Assembly: GCA_963713815.1 (NCBI GenBank)
Contig: CAVQNH010000005.1
Coordinates: 62,001-126,000 of the forward strand
DNA from: RYN-230 sp963713815
GTDB lineage: Bacteria; Actinomycetota; Actinomycetes; Streptosporangiales; Streptosporangiaceae
Direction of reading: 5' to 3'
DNA: 64,000 bases
The translations under genes and the position numbers were made by a program. Below, piece by piece: positions 33,601 through 42,134 of the stretch. The notes under the pieces are model-generated. The model was not told where the DNA came from. It was given only the letters and a program-made list of their open reading frames with translations, and did not search any database. Every line of letters begins with the position of its first letter. Position 1 is the first letter of the stretch.

Positions 33601-34548
33601 TCAACCAGGCGCCGCCGCGGCCGGATTCAGGATGAAGTGGTCCTCCCAGATCTGCCGGAGCACGACCTCGGGGGTGACCTCCACGGTCTCGTCGAGGAAG
33701 ATCCGCCCGGACAGCGCGACCACCATCGCGTCGAACACCACGTCCGGGTAACTCTCGTCGTCCAAGGCCCCGTGCTGAAACGGAGCAATTCCCCGCAAGT
33801 CCAGGAGCTGACCCGCGATCAGGGTCGTGTCGATGGCGCCGCGCACGCTGCTGCCCTGCCGGACGTCCGGGTGCTCGCGGGTGGCCCGGGTCACCGCGAC
33901 CGCGTCGGCGACCAGCCGGGTGTACAGCCCGGGGTCCAGGTCCGGCAGGGGGGCGCGGAGCGCGACGATGCCCCGCTCCGATTCCGCGTCCTGGTAGGTG
34001 ATGGCCAGCCGGCAGAGCCGGTCGTGTACCGACGTGGACAGCCGGGTGGTGCCCACGTTGTCGTACGGGTTCATCGACGCGATGACCCGGAACGTGGGCT
34101 TGGCGGTGACCGTGCCCGCCCGGGGCACCGCCACCTGCCGCTCGGCCATCGCGGTGAGCAGCGTGTTCAGGGTGTCCTCGGGGGCCCGGTTGAACTCCTC
34201 GATGTACAGGAAGCCGCCCTCGCGCATGGCCTCCAGCAGCGGGCCGTCCACGAAGTTGTCCTGGCTGTAGTCCTCGCGCAGCACCCGGGCCGGGTTGTGG
34301 TGCCCGACCAGCTTGGCCGGGGTGAGGTCCGCGTTGCCCTCGACGAACACGAACGGGATGCCCCACTCGGCGGTGATCGCCCGCAGCAGCGTGCTCTTGC
34401 TGGTGCCGGGCGGTCCCTCCAGGATGATGTCGCGGCCGGCGGCGACCGCCGCGAGCGTGAGGGTCAGCTCACGCTCGCGGCCCACCAGGCGCGCCGCCAC
34501 CCGCTGATAGGTGCGCGCCAGGTCCGCGGTACTCGTGTCCTCTGTCAC
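33601..34548 (-). CDS. MoxR family AAA+ ATPase
   Basis: A 315-residue ATPase. Walker A is EGPPGTSKSTLLR near residue 45; Walker B is GGFLYIEEFNRAPEDTLNTLL; sensor-type VIASMNPYDNVGTTRLS and arginine-finger-type SVHDRLCRL follow. This is the MoxR/RavA branch, most like CoxD-type ATPases. The GTG at 34548 has AGAGGAACA upstream. Together with the following VWA gene it forms the two-component chaperone typical of metalloenzyme maturation. It is embedded between the SDR array and the OYE gene of the mft operon, all on one strand. Confidence 0.88.
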   Translation of the reverse strand: MTEDTSTADLARTYQRVAARLVGRERELTLTLAAVAAGRDIILEGPPGTSKSTLLRAITAEWGIPFVFVEGNADLTPAKLVGHHNPARVLREDYSQDNFVDGPLLEAMREGGFLYIEEFNRAPEDTLNTLLTAMAERQVAVPRAGTVTAKPTFRVIASMNPYDNVGTTRLSTSVHDRLCRLAITYQDAESERGIVALRAPLPDLDPGLYTRLVADAVAVTRATREHPDVRQGSSVRGAIDTTLIAGQLLDLRGIAPFQHGALDDESYPDVVFDAMVVALSGRIFLDETVEVTPEVVLRQIWEDHFILNPAAAAPG

Positions 34549-34603
34549 TGTTCCTCTGGTATCTGCTGTGCTGCCATCTGGTCAGCGCTCGGGTCGGGTG
34601 CGG

Positions 34604-35440
34604 TCACTTGATGAGAGATCCCGCGTCGATGGGCAGCGTCACCCCGGTCACGTACCGGGACTCGTCCGAGGCCAGCCACAGTACGGCGTTGGAGATGTTG
34701 ACCGGCTCGACCCACGGGATGGGCAGCGCGTTCAGCTCCTGGAACCGGCTGCCCAGCACTTCCCTGGTGCGCTGGTCCACCGGCAGGTCCGCGCCGAACA
34801 GCTCGTAGGTGGCCGAGTTCTGGATCATGTCAGTATCCACGCTCGTCGGGTGCACGCTGTTGACCCGGATCATGTCCGGGGCCAGTTCCAGCGCCAGCGT
34901 GCGCATCAGGCCCACGACGCCGTGCTTGGCCGCCGTGTAGTGCCCGATGTGCGGGATGGCCATCAGCCCCGCGGTGGAGCTGGTCAGGATCATCGACCCG
35001 CCGCCCGCCGCGCGCAGGTGCGGGATGGCCGCCTTGGCCGCGTGCCACACGCCGGTAAGGTTCACGTCGATCATGTCCTGCCAGTGCGTCTCGTCGAGCT
35101 CCTCGAGGCTCCCGAAACTGAAGATGCCCGCATTCGCGGACACGATGTCCAGGTGCCCGAGCTGCGCGACGCCGTCGTCCAGCGCCGCCTTGACGGCGCC
35201 GAAGTCGCGGACGTCGGCCTGGGTGGCGACGATCCGCCGGTCCAGGGCCTCGACCTCCTTGACCGTCTCGGCCAGGTCCCCCGGGGTCGACATGGCGTAG
35301 GGCACGCTGCCGATCTGGCCGGCCAGGTCGACGGCGATGATGTCCGCGCCTTCCTGGGCCAGCCGGATGGCGTGGCTGCGGCCCTGGCCGCGCGCCGCTC
35401 CGGTGATGAAGGCGACCTTGCCTGCTACTCGTCCTGCCAT
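34604..35440 (-). CDS. Mycofactocin-coupled SDR, paralogue a
   Basis: A 278-residue nicotinoprotein-type SDR. KVAFITGAARGQGRSHAIRL opens the Rossmann fold; the long loop IGSVPYAMSTPGDLAETVKEV is the insertion seen in the TIGR03971 mycofactocin-coupled group; NAG motif SANAGIFSFG; catalytic Ser in ILTSSTAG, and Y-x3-K in HYTAAKHGVVGL. ATG has TAGGAGCAG upstream. By eye it is more than 80 percent identical to paralogue c (36290-37126), implying recent duplication. It probably oxidises an alcohol with a tightly bound NAD that only mycofactocin can reoxidise. Substrate unknown. Confidence 0.9.
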   Translation of the reverse strand: MAGRVAGKVAFITGAARGQGRSHAIRLAQEGADIIAVDLAGQIGSVPYAMSTPGDLAETVKEVEALDRRIVATQADVRDFGAVKAALDDGVAQLGHLDIVSANAGIFSFGSLEELDETHWQDMIDVNLTGVWHAAKAAIPHLRAAGGGSMILTSSTAGLMAIPHIGHYTAAKHGVVGLMRTLALELAPDMIRVNSVHPTSVDTDMIQNSATYELFGADLPVDQRTREVLGSRFQELNALPIPWVEPVNISNAVLWLASDESRYVTGVTLPIDAGSLIK

Positions 35441-35452
35441 GGTGATCTGCTC

Positions 35453-36262
35453 CTATCGGATTGTGTTGCCTGCGTTGACGGTGAATTCCAGGCCGGTGAC
35501 GTACTGAGCCTCGTCAGAAGCCAGGAACAGGACCGCGTTGCTGATGTCCCGCGCCTCCACGGCCTCGATGGGGAGGGTGTTCACGAAGATCGGGCCCAGG
35601 CCCGGGTCCCGCTCGATAAGCGGGTTCAGTCCGCCCAGGCCCTCCGCCATCGGTGTGTTGACCCCGGTCGGGTGCACCGTGTTGACCCGGATCTTGTGCT
35701 GGGCCAGCTCGTTGGCCATGGTCCGGGCGATGCCGACCACGCCGTGCTTGGCCGCGACGTACGGGGCCAGGAAGGGCAGGCCCTTGATGCCCGCCGTCGA
35801 GCTGGTGCAGATGATCGACCCGCCGCCCGCGGCGATCAGGTGCGGCGCACAGGCCACCATGGTGTTCCACACGCCGGTCAGGTTGGTGTCCAGGGTGTCC
35901 TGCCAGACCGCCGGGGTGACTTCGTCCCAGGCCTGCACGGTGCAGATGCCCGCGTTGGCGCAGACGATGTCGAGGTGCCCGAGCTGCGCCACGCCGTCGT
36001 CCACGGCGGCCTTGAGCGCGGCGGCGTCCCGCACGTCGGCCCGGGTCGCGATGATCCGGCGGTCCAGCGCCTCCACGTCCTTGACCGTCTGGGCCAGGTC
36101 CGCTTCGGTGGACATGCCGTAGCCCACCGTGTCGTAGTTGCGGAGGATATCCACCGCGATGATGTCGGCGCCTTCCTCGGCCAGCCGGATCGCGTGGCTG
36201 CGGCCCTGGCCGCGTCCCGCCCCGGTGATGAAAGCGACCTTGCCTGCTACTCTGCCCGCCAC
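35453..36262 (-). CDS. Mycofactocin-coupled SDR, paralogue b
   Basis: A 269-residue member of the same group but the most divergent in its middle. Features: FITGAGRGQGRSHAIRLAEE, loop YDTVGYGMSTEADLAQTV, CANAGICTVQAWDEV, Ser in ICTSSTAGIK and Y-x3-K in PYVAAKHGVVGIA. The substrate-loop region (TPMAEGLGGLNPLIERDPGL) differs strongly from paralogues a and c, so substrate preference probably differs. The GTG start has GAAGGAGAATC upstream. It lies 12 bp upstream of paralogue a. Confidence 0.9.
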   Translation of the reverse strand: MAGRVAGKVAFITGAGRGQGRSHAIRLAEEGADIIAVDILRNYDTVGYGMSTEADLAQTVKDVEALDRRIIATRADVRDAAALKAAVDDGVAQLGHLDIVCANAGICTVQAWDEVTPAVWQDTLDTNLTGVWNTMVACAPHLIAAGGGSIICTSSTAGIKGLPFLAPYVAAKHGVVGIARTMANELAQHKIRVNTVHPTGVNTPMAEGLGGLNPLIERDPGLGPIFVNTLPIEAVEARDISNAVLFLASDEAQYVTGLEFTVNAGNTIR

Positions 36263-36289
36263 TGATTCTCCTTCTCGTGGATGAATTCG

Positions 36290-37126
36290 TTACTTGAGCA
36301 GCTCGCCCGCGTCGATGGGCAGCGTGACGCCGGTGACGTAGCGCGACTCATCGGAGGCCAGCCAGAGCACCGCGTTGGAGATGTCCACCGGCTCGACCCA
36401 CGGGATCGGCAGCGCGTTGATGGACTGGAACCGCTCGCTCACGACCTCCCGGGTGCGCTCGGCCTCGGGCAGGTCCGACGCGAACAGCTCGTACGTCGCG
36501 GCGTTCTGGATCATGTCGGTGTTCACGGTGGTCGGATGCAGGCTGTTGACCCGGATCATGTCCGGGGCCAGCTCCAGGGCCAGCGTGCGCATCAGCCCCA
36601 CGATGCCGTGCTTGGCCGTCACGTAGTGCCCGACGTTCGGCATCCCCTCCAGTCCCAGGCCGGAGCTGGTCAGGATCATCGAGCCGCCGCCCGCGGCGCG
36701 CAGGTGCGGGATGGCCGCCTTGGCGGTGTGCCAGACCCCGGTCAGGTTCACGTCGATCATGTCCCGCCATTCGGTCTCGCTGAGCTGGTCCAGCGTGCCG
36801 AAGCTGAAGATGCCGGCGTTCGCGGACACGATGTCCAGGTGCCCGAGCTGCGCGACGCCGTCGTCCAGCGCCGCCTTGACCGCGGCGTAGTCGCGGACGT
36901 CGGCCTGGGTGGCGACGATCCGCCGGTCCAGGGCCTCGACTTCCTTGACCGTCTCGGCCAGGTCGCCCGGCGTCGCCATCGGGTAGGGCACGCTGCCGAT
37001 CTGGCCGGCCAGGTCGACGGCGATGATGTCCGCGCCTTCCTGCGCGAGCCGGATGGCGTGGCTGCGGCCCTGGCCGCGGGCCGCGCCGGTGATGAAGGCG
37101 ACCTTGCCTGCTACTCGTCCAGCCAT
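36290..37126 (-). CDS. Mycofactocin-coupled SDR, paralogue c
   Basis: A 278-residue paralogue nearly identical to a along the Rossmann half (LAGQIGSVPYPMATPGDLAE) and in NALPIPWVEP near the C-terminus. Differences cluster around the active site: ILTSSGLGLEGMP replaces SSTAGLMAIP, and HYVTAKHGIVGL carries the Y-x3-K. The active-site differences suggest selection for a different alcohol after duplication. Ribosome site GAGGCGG. It follows paralogue d by 10 bp and precedes b by 27 bp. Confidence 0.9.
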   Translation of the reverse strand: MAGRVAGKVAFITGAARGQGRSHAIRLAQEGADIIAVDLAGQIGSVPYPMATPGDLAETVKEVEALDRRIVATQADVRDYAAVKAALDDGVAQLGHLDIVSANAGIFSFGTLDQLSETEWRDMIDVNLTGVWHTAKAAIPHLRAAGGGSMILTSSGLGLEGMPNVGHYVTAKHGIVGLMRTLALELAPDMIRVNSLHPTTVNTDMIQNAATYELFASDLPEAERTREVVSERFQSINALPIPWVEPVDISNAVLWLASDESRYVTGVTLPIDAGELLK

Positions 37127-37136
37127 GTCGGCCGCC

Positions 37137-37958
37137 TCACTTCTTGTTCGTGAAGCCGGCGTCGACCGGCACCGTGATGCCGGTGACGTAGCGGCCGTCG
37201 TCGGAGACCAGCCAGAGAATGGCGTTGGAGATGTCCACCGGCTCGACCATGTCCACCGGCAGCGCGTTGGCCATCGCCTGGCCCATGGCCGGGTCGGACT
37301 CCAGGAACTGCTGCATCACCTCGTTGACCACCATCGGGGTGCGCACGCCCGTCGGGTGCACCGAGTTCACCCGGATGCTGTGCGGCGCCAGGGTGTTGGC
37401 GTAGGAGCGCATCAGGCCGACGACGCCGTGCTTGGACGCGGTGTAGCCCAGGCCGCCGCGGGTCGCGCCGCCGATGCCGTTGATCCCCGCGGTCGAGCTG
37501 GTCAGCACGATCGCGCCGCCCTGGCCGCGCTCGATCATGGAGGGGATGGCCGTCTCCACCGTGTTGAACACGCCGGTCAGGTTGACGTCGATGACGTCCT
37601 GCCACGCCTCGTGGCGCTCCTCACCCAGGGCCATCGGCGCGATCCCGGCGTTGGCCAGCACGATGTCCACCGGGCCGAGCTCGGCCACGCCCGCGTCGAA
37701 CGCCGCCTTCAGCCCGGCCTCGTCCCGGACATCGGCCTCGCGGGCCACGATCCGCCGGTCCAGCGCCTCGACCTCCTTGACCGTCTCGGCCAGGTCCTCT
37801 GGCGTGGCCATCGGGTAGGCCACCGAGTCGATCTGCCGGCAGAGGTCCACCGCGATGATGTTGGCGCCCTCCTGGGCGAGCCGGATGGCATGGCTGCGGC
37901 CCTGGCCCCGGGCGGCACCGGTGATGAAGGCCACTTTGCCCTCGAGCTTTCCTGCCAC
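37137..37958 (-). CDS. Mycofactocin-coupled SDR, paralogue d
   Basis: A 273-residue SDR, first of the array after the OYE gene. VAGKLEGKVAFITGAARGQG aligns residue for residue with the other three from the GTG at 37958, with GAGAGG about 11 nt upstream; an alternative GTG lies at 37967. Catalytic Ser is in VLTSSTAGINGIGG and Y-x3-K in GYTASKHGVVGL. The region GEERHEAWQDVIDVNLTG and the Met-rich loop QQFLESDPAMGQAMANAL are unlike the others. The frame is open upstream into the OYE gene, but that fusion is an artefact of a frameshift in the OYE 3' end. Confidence 0.88.
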   Translation of the reverse strand: MAGKLEGKVAFITGAARGQGRSHAIRLAQEGANIIAVDLCRQIDSVAYPMATPEDLAETVKEVEALDRRIVAREADVRDEAGLKAAFDAGVAELGPVDIVLANAGIAPMALGEERHEAWQDVIDVNLTGVFNTVETAIPSMIERGQGGAIVLTSSTAGINGIGGATRGGLGYTASKHGVVGLMRSYANTLAPHSIRVNSVHPTGVRTPMVVNEVMQQFLESDPAMGQAMANALPVDMVEPVDISNAILWLVSDDGRYVTGITVPVDAGFTNKK

Positions 37959-38109
37959 TTCTGTCACTGCCTCTCGTTGTGTTGGTGCGTGCTGCCGGCG
38001 ATCGCCGGCCATCTCCTGTGACCCCCCTCGCCCGCGCTGAGCACGGGCACCGACCTGGTTTTCGTTGCGGCTCGTGAACCTGCGCGAGCGGCCTGCGGCC
38101 AGACGCCGG

Positions 38110-40310
38110 CTAACGCGCGGCGGGCTGTCTGTCCGGCGCCGGGACGGCCGGGGGCGGCTGCTCGCGTTCCAGGGCGCTGGTGTCGAGTGCGCCGGTCTCC
38201 GCAGCGGCGCTCCCCCGGTCACCGGCCTGCAGGGCGCCGATCTCCCGGGCGCGGCGGCGGCCCTCGAGTACGGCTTCCGCGGCGGTGCGCGGGGCCACGC
38301 AGTCACCCGCCCGCGGGACGCCGGGCTGGCCCGGGACCGGCCGGACCCCTGCCGTGCTGTGCCCTTTCGGGTGCGGTCTCGTGCGGCCGCCTCTTGCAGG
38401 GCCGCCTCGTACAGGGCGGTGTCGGCCAGCCGGTGGCCGCAGTTGACGACCGCGGCGCAGCCGATCTCCCGCTGCTCCCCGGTCCAGGTGTCTTCCAGCC
38501 GGGCCCGGCCCTGGCCGGCCTGGCGGAGCCGCGACCGCAGCGCCCGGGTCACCCCGGCCCGCTGCAGCCGCGCGTTCGCGTCCGCCAGGTCGCCGGTCAG
38601 CGAGAGCAGCGTCCCGGCCACCGGGTCCGGGGTCACCAAGGTCACGGTGCGCCCGCCCGCGGCCAGCCACTCGGCCATCGCCACCCCGGCCGGGCCGCCG
38701 ACCGGGTCGTCCACCACGACCGGGCCGTCCGGCAGCGAGTCCGGCCCGCCGGACAGGACCGCCAGCGGGTCCAGCGCGCCGGGGCTGAGGGCCGGGCGGG
38801 CCGCGGGCCGGGACCCGGTCGCGAGCAGCACCGCGGTGCCGGCGGCCCGGGCCGCGGCCAGGCCGTCCGCGCCGATCTCGGTGCCGGTGTCGATGCGCAC
38901 GCCCAGCCGGCGGCACTCGGCGTCCAGCCAGTCCGGGAGCAGGGCCAGCCGTTCCCGGCCCGGGGCGCGCGCGGCGGTGCGCAGCGCCCCGCCGGTGCGC
39001 TCGCCGCGCTCGGCCAGCCGCACCCGGTGACCCCGGCCGGCCAGGACCCGGGCCGCTTCCAGGCCGGCCGGGCCGCCGCCGACCACCAGCACATCCCGGC
39101 TCCGCGGGTCGCGGCCCTCCTCGGGCGGGTCCTCGGTCTCGTGGCCGCTGCGCGGGTCGCCGACGCAGCTGACCAGGGGGTTGCGCGGGTCACGCACCCG
39201 GCAGGCCTGATTGCACAGCAGGCAGGGCCGCACCTGCTCCGGGCGGTCCTGGCGCAGCTTGGTGACCAGGCCGGCGTCGGCGATCTGGGCCCGGGTCATC
39301 TCGACCAGGTCGCAGGCGCCGCCGTCCAGCGCGTCCCGCGCATCGCGGGCGTCAGCCACGCTGCCCTGCAGCACCACCAGCGCCGCGCCGGCCAGCGCGT
39401 CCCGGACCTGCCGGGCCAGGGCCAGGTTGAACAGGGGCGCGGTGTGCGCGTCGGGCCGGTAGGCGCTGGCCGAATAGGGGCCGCCGCGCACCACGACCAG
39501 CAGGTCCAGCCAGCGGCTGAGCTCGCGGGCGTGCTCCGCCCCGGCCTCGGGGGTCACCCCGGCCCAGGGGGCCAGTTCGTCGCAGGACAGCCGCAGGCCG
39601 AGGACGTGCCGCGGCCCGATCGCGTCCCGGACCGCGGCCAGGACCTCCCGGGTCAGCCGCAGCCGGTCCGCGCCGTAGCCGTCGGCCCGGTGGTTGGTCA
39701 GGCCCGAGTGGAACTGGCGGAGCAGCGCCCCGGGCCCCGCGTCGATCTCGACACCGTCGGCGCCGGCCGCGACCGCCGCCCCGGCCGCCGCGGCGAACCC
39801 GGCGGTCAGCGCGGAGATCTCGGGGCCGCCCATCTCCATCGGCACCTCGCGGGAGACCGGGTCCGGCACGCCGGACGGCCCCCACAGCACCGCCTGGGAG
39901 TAGGCCGAGGAACCCTGCAGCCCGGTGTGGCCCAGGCCGGCCAGCACCAGCGTGCCGTGTGGCTGGCAGGCCGCGGCGATCTGCCGCCAGCCGTCCGCGG
40001 CGGCCCCGGCCAGCGGCGCCCGCTCGTACGGCCAGTCCGACGGGTGCACCGACGCGGTCTCGGTGACGATCAGCCCGGCCCCGCCGGCCGCGCGGCGCTG
40101 GTAGTAGGCGACGTGCCGGGGCGAGAACGCCCGCCCCCCGCCCAGGCCAGGCCCGTGCTGGCCAGCCGTGCTGGCCGCCCCGTGCTGGCCAGCCCCGTGC
40201 TGGCCAGCAGAGCCGAGGTTGGTTTCGTGCGGGCCGAACATGACCCTGGACTGCGCGGTCCGGCCGGCCAGTGTGACCGGGCTGGTGAGCCGCGCGAATC
40301 CCGAGGTCAT
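38110..40310 (-). CDS. Mycofactocin-system FadH/OYE family oxidoreductase, second type, 3' frameshift
   Basis: A three-domain OYE/dienoyl-CoA-reductase-like flavoprotein starting at an ATG one base after the mftC stop. Seen: AQSRVMFGPHETNLG, VLAGLGHTGLQGSS, ADGVEIDAGPGALLRQFHSG, [4Fe-4S] motif CLLCNQACRVRDPRNPLVSC, then VLVVGGGPAGLEAARVLAG. A GQHG-type repeat (15-bp units at 40152-40208) is inserted in the barrel's first part. After CGHRLADTALYEAALQEAAA the frame is lost near 38350. The next frame resumes with GDCVAPRTAAEAVLEGRRRA, the expected C-terminal FAD motif, ending at 38110. Function probably parallels the first OYE gene, with a different substrate. Confidence 0.82.
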
Positions 40311-40311
40311 G

Positions 40312-41556
40312 TCAGCGTGCGCCACCCGCCGCGAATCCGGCCAGCGGGTTGATGTCACACGCCCGGTCCGGCGGGGCCGGCACCGGGCGGCGCCCGATCG
40401 TCACCGGGACCGGCTTGGACGCCTGGCCGCGCACCGGGCCGCGGTGCGAGTGGTCCAGCCCGGGCCGGGGGAGCGCGGCCCGGTCCGCGAGGGCCTGCCC
40501 GGCCCGTGCTCGCTCAACCAGCGCCTGCTCGCCGAAGCCCCGGACGCACTCCGGGTCCGGCCCGTCCAGCGGCAGCCCGGTGAAGAACTTCGCGGCCATG
40601 CAGCCGCCGCGGCACGAGTCGTAGAACTGGCATGAGCCGCAGGCGCCGCCCGCGGACGGCCCGCGCAGCTCGGTGAACAGCGCGGAGTGCCGCCAGACTT
40701 CCTCGAAGCCGCCGCCGGCCCGGACGTTCCCGGCCAGGAAGTTCTCGTGGATCGCGAACGGGCACGCGTAGACGTCACCGACCGGGTCGATCAGGCACAC
40801 CACCCGGCCGGCGCCGCACATGTTCAGGCCGGGCAGCGCCTCGCCGTAGGCGGCCAGGTGGAAGAACGAGTCACCGGTCAGCACCTGCTCGCCGTGCGCG
40901 CACAGCCAGTCGTACAGCTGGCGCTGCTGCGCCGCGGTGGGGTGCAGCTCGTCCCAGACGTCGGCGCCCCGGCCGGACGGCCGCAGCCGGGTCAGCCGCA
41001 GCTGCGCGCCGTAACGGTCGGCCAGCGCCTTGAACTCGTCGAGCTGGCCGGCGTTCTGCCGGGTCACCACCACGGAGATCTTGAAGCCCCGGAACCCGGC
41101 CGCGGCCAGGTGCTCCATGGCCCGGATGGCCATCGCGTACGACCCCTGCCCGCGGACCGCGTCGTTGACCTCCGCGGTCGCGCCGTCCAGCGAGATCTGC
41201 ACGTCCACGTAGTCGCTCGCGGCCAGCTTGCGGGCCACGGCGGCGTCGATGCGCACGCCGTTGGTGGAGAACTTCACCCCGACGTGGTGCGCGGTGGCGT
41301 AGTCGACCAGCTCCCAGAAGTCGGGCCGGACGGTGGGCTCGCCGCCGCCGATGTTCACGTAGAACACCTGCATGCGTTCCAGGGTGTCGATGACGGCCTT
41401 GCACTCGGCGGTGCTCAGCTCGCCCGGGTCACGCCGGCCCGAGCTGGACAGGCAGTGCACGCAGGCCAGGTTGCAGGCGTAGGTCAGCTCCCAGGTGAGG
41501 CAGATCGGCGCGTCCAGTCCGCGCTCGAACAGCTCCACCAGGGTTTCGGTGCTCAC
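40312..41556 (-). CDS. mftC: Mycofactocin radical SAM maturase MftC
   Basis: A 414-residue radical SAM enzyme with a SPASM domain. The SAM cluster motif C-x3-C-x2-C is at Cys28, Cys32 and Cys35 (TYACNLACVHC); NIGGGEPTVRPD follows. The SPASM cysteines appear as NMCGAGRVVCLIDPVGDVY, ACPFAIHENF and CGSCQFYDSCRGGC, with a final Cys in DPECVRGFG. MftC decarboxylates the C-terminal Tyr of MftA and cross-links it to the adjacent Val. The tail (SKPVPVTIGRRP, CDINPLAG) fits known MftC C-termini. It overlaps mftB by four bases. Intact. Confidence 0.95.
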   Translation of the reverse strand: MSTETLVELFERGLDAPICLTWELTYACNLACVHCLSSSGRRDPGELSTAECKAVIDTLERMQVFYVNIGGGEPTVRPDFWELVDYATAHHVGVKFSTNGVRIDAAVARKLAASDYVDVQISLDGATAEVNDAVRGQGSYAMAIRAMEHLAAAGFRGFKISVVVTRQNAGQLDEFKALADRYGAQLRLTRLRPSGRGADVWDELHPTAAQQRQLYDWLCAHGEQVLTGDSFFHLAAYGEALPGLNMCGAGRVVCLIDPVGDVYACPFAIHENFLAGNVRAGGGFEEVWRHSALFTELRGPSAGGACGSCQFYDSCRGGCMAAKFFTGLPLDGPDPECVRGFGEQALVERARAGQALADRAALPRPGLDHSHRGPVRGQASKPVPVTIGRRPVPAPPDRACDINPLAGFAAGGAR

Positions 41557-41885
41557 GCGGCCCCCTGTTCGGTGACCATGCGCGGGGTGATCATCCGGGA
41601 TTCGGCCAGGGTGGCCAGGCCGCGCTCGAAGACGGGCAGGCGTCCGTCCGGCACGCCCGCCGCGGCGCAGGCGGCGCGGGCCGAGGGATGCTCGCCCAGC
41701 GAGCGGACCACGGCCAGCATGGTGGCGTTCTTCAGGAAGGACAGCCGCCGGGTGCCGAAGTGGTAGAGCAGCGCGCCGAACGGCTCCGGGCGCACCGCCA
41801 CCCGCTCATCCAGTCGCCAGGGCTGGTCCAGGTCAAACGAGCTGGCCGGGGGCACCAGGACCGCCCCGGCTGGGTCAGTAGACAC
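41553..41885 (-). CDS. mftB: Mycofactocin peptide chaperone MftB
   Basis: A 110-residue PqqD-like protein that binds the MftA precursor and presents it to MftC. The diagnostic stretch GALLYHFGTRRLSFLKNATM is present at about residues 40-60, preceded by FDLDQPWRLDERVAVRPEPF. The helical C-terminus LPVFERGLATLAESRMITPR is typical. The GTG at 41885 lies inside the mftA 3' end (11-bp overlap, from the mftA codons GGT GTC TAC TGA), so translation is probably coupled to mftA. The stop overlaps the mftC start (GTGA-type). Confidence 0.92.
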   Translation of the reverse strand: MSTDPAGAVLVPPASSFDLDQPWRLDERVAVRPEPFGALLYHFGTRRLSFLKNATMLAVVRSLGEHPSARAACAAAGVPDGRLPVFERGLATLAESRMITPRMVTEQGAA

Positions 41886-42055
41886 CGCACATGCCGTCGA
41901 TGGAGACCTCTTCGACGAGCAGTTCCTCGGCGACCAGGCTCTCGTCGGCCGGGCTGGCCGGCTGCGCTGCGGTCGGCTGCGCTGCGGTTGGCTGCGCTGT
42001 GCTCTGCCTGTGCGGCCGGGACCGTCGTGGTCGCGCTGGCGGTCTGTTCGCTCAT
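41875..42055 (-). CDS. mftA: Mycofactocin precursor peptide MftA, frame broken in its linker
   Basis: The ATG at 42055 has a strong GGAGGCAGGC site and encodes MSEQTASATTTVPAAQAE. The conserved core, LVAEELLVEEVSIDGMCGVY then TGA at 41875-41877, is perfect for MftA, with the terminal Val-Tyr that becomes the cofactor. But it lies one frame over: 178 bases separate the two reference positions, not a multiple of three. Between them is a 15-bp tandem repeat (41957-42001, CGCAGCGCAGCCGAC-type). Read from the ATG, the peptide would instead become Arg-rich and never reach the core. The core frame has no ATG, GTG or TTG of its own. Either one base is wrong or the gene needs a frameshift. Confidence 0.85.
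41957..42001. repeat. 15-bp tandem repeat in the mftA linker
   Basis: Three units on the minus strand: CACAGCGCAGCCAAC, CGCAGCGCAGCCGAC, CGCAGCGCAGCCGGC. It sits exactly where the reading frame of mftA must change. Confidence 0.85.
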
Positions 42056-42134
42056 GCCTGCCTCCGGATCCGTCGTCCGGCCGCGCTGGCTGGGGGTCCG
42101 CCAGCACCGCCGCTGTCGCCTGCCCGCAATATGT

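Noticed and set aside
37137..40358. A single 1,073-residue OYE-SDR fusion protein
   Set aside because: The OYE C-terminal motif lies in another frame just before the break, and the SDR has its own conserved N-terminus with a usable GTG. The fused stretch between them is Arg/Pro/Ser-rich and non-native.
41875..42055. Programmed ribosomal frameshift in mftA as the leading explanation
   Set aside because: No slippery sequence or downstream structure could be pointed to, and about ten other genes in the window show similar indels. Kept only as a possibility.
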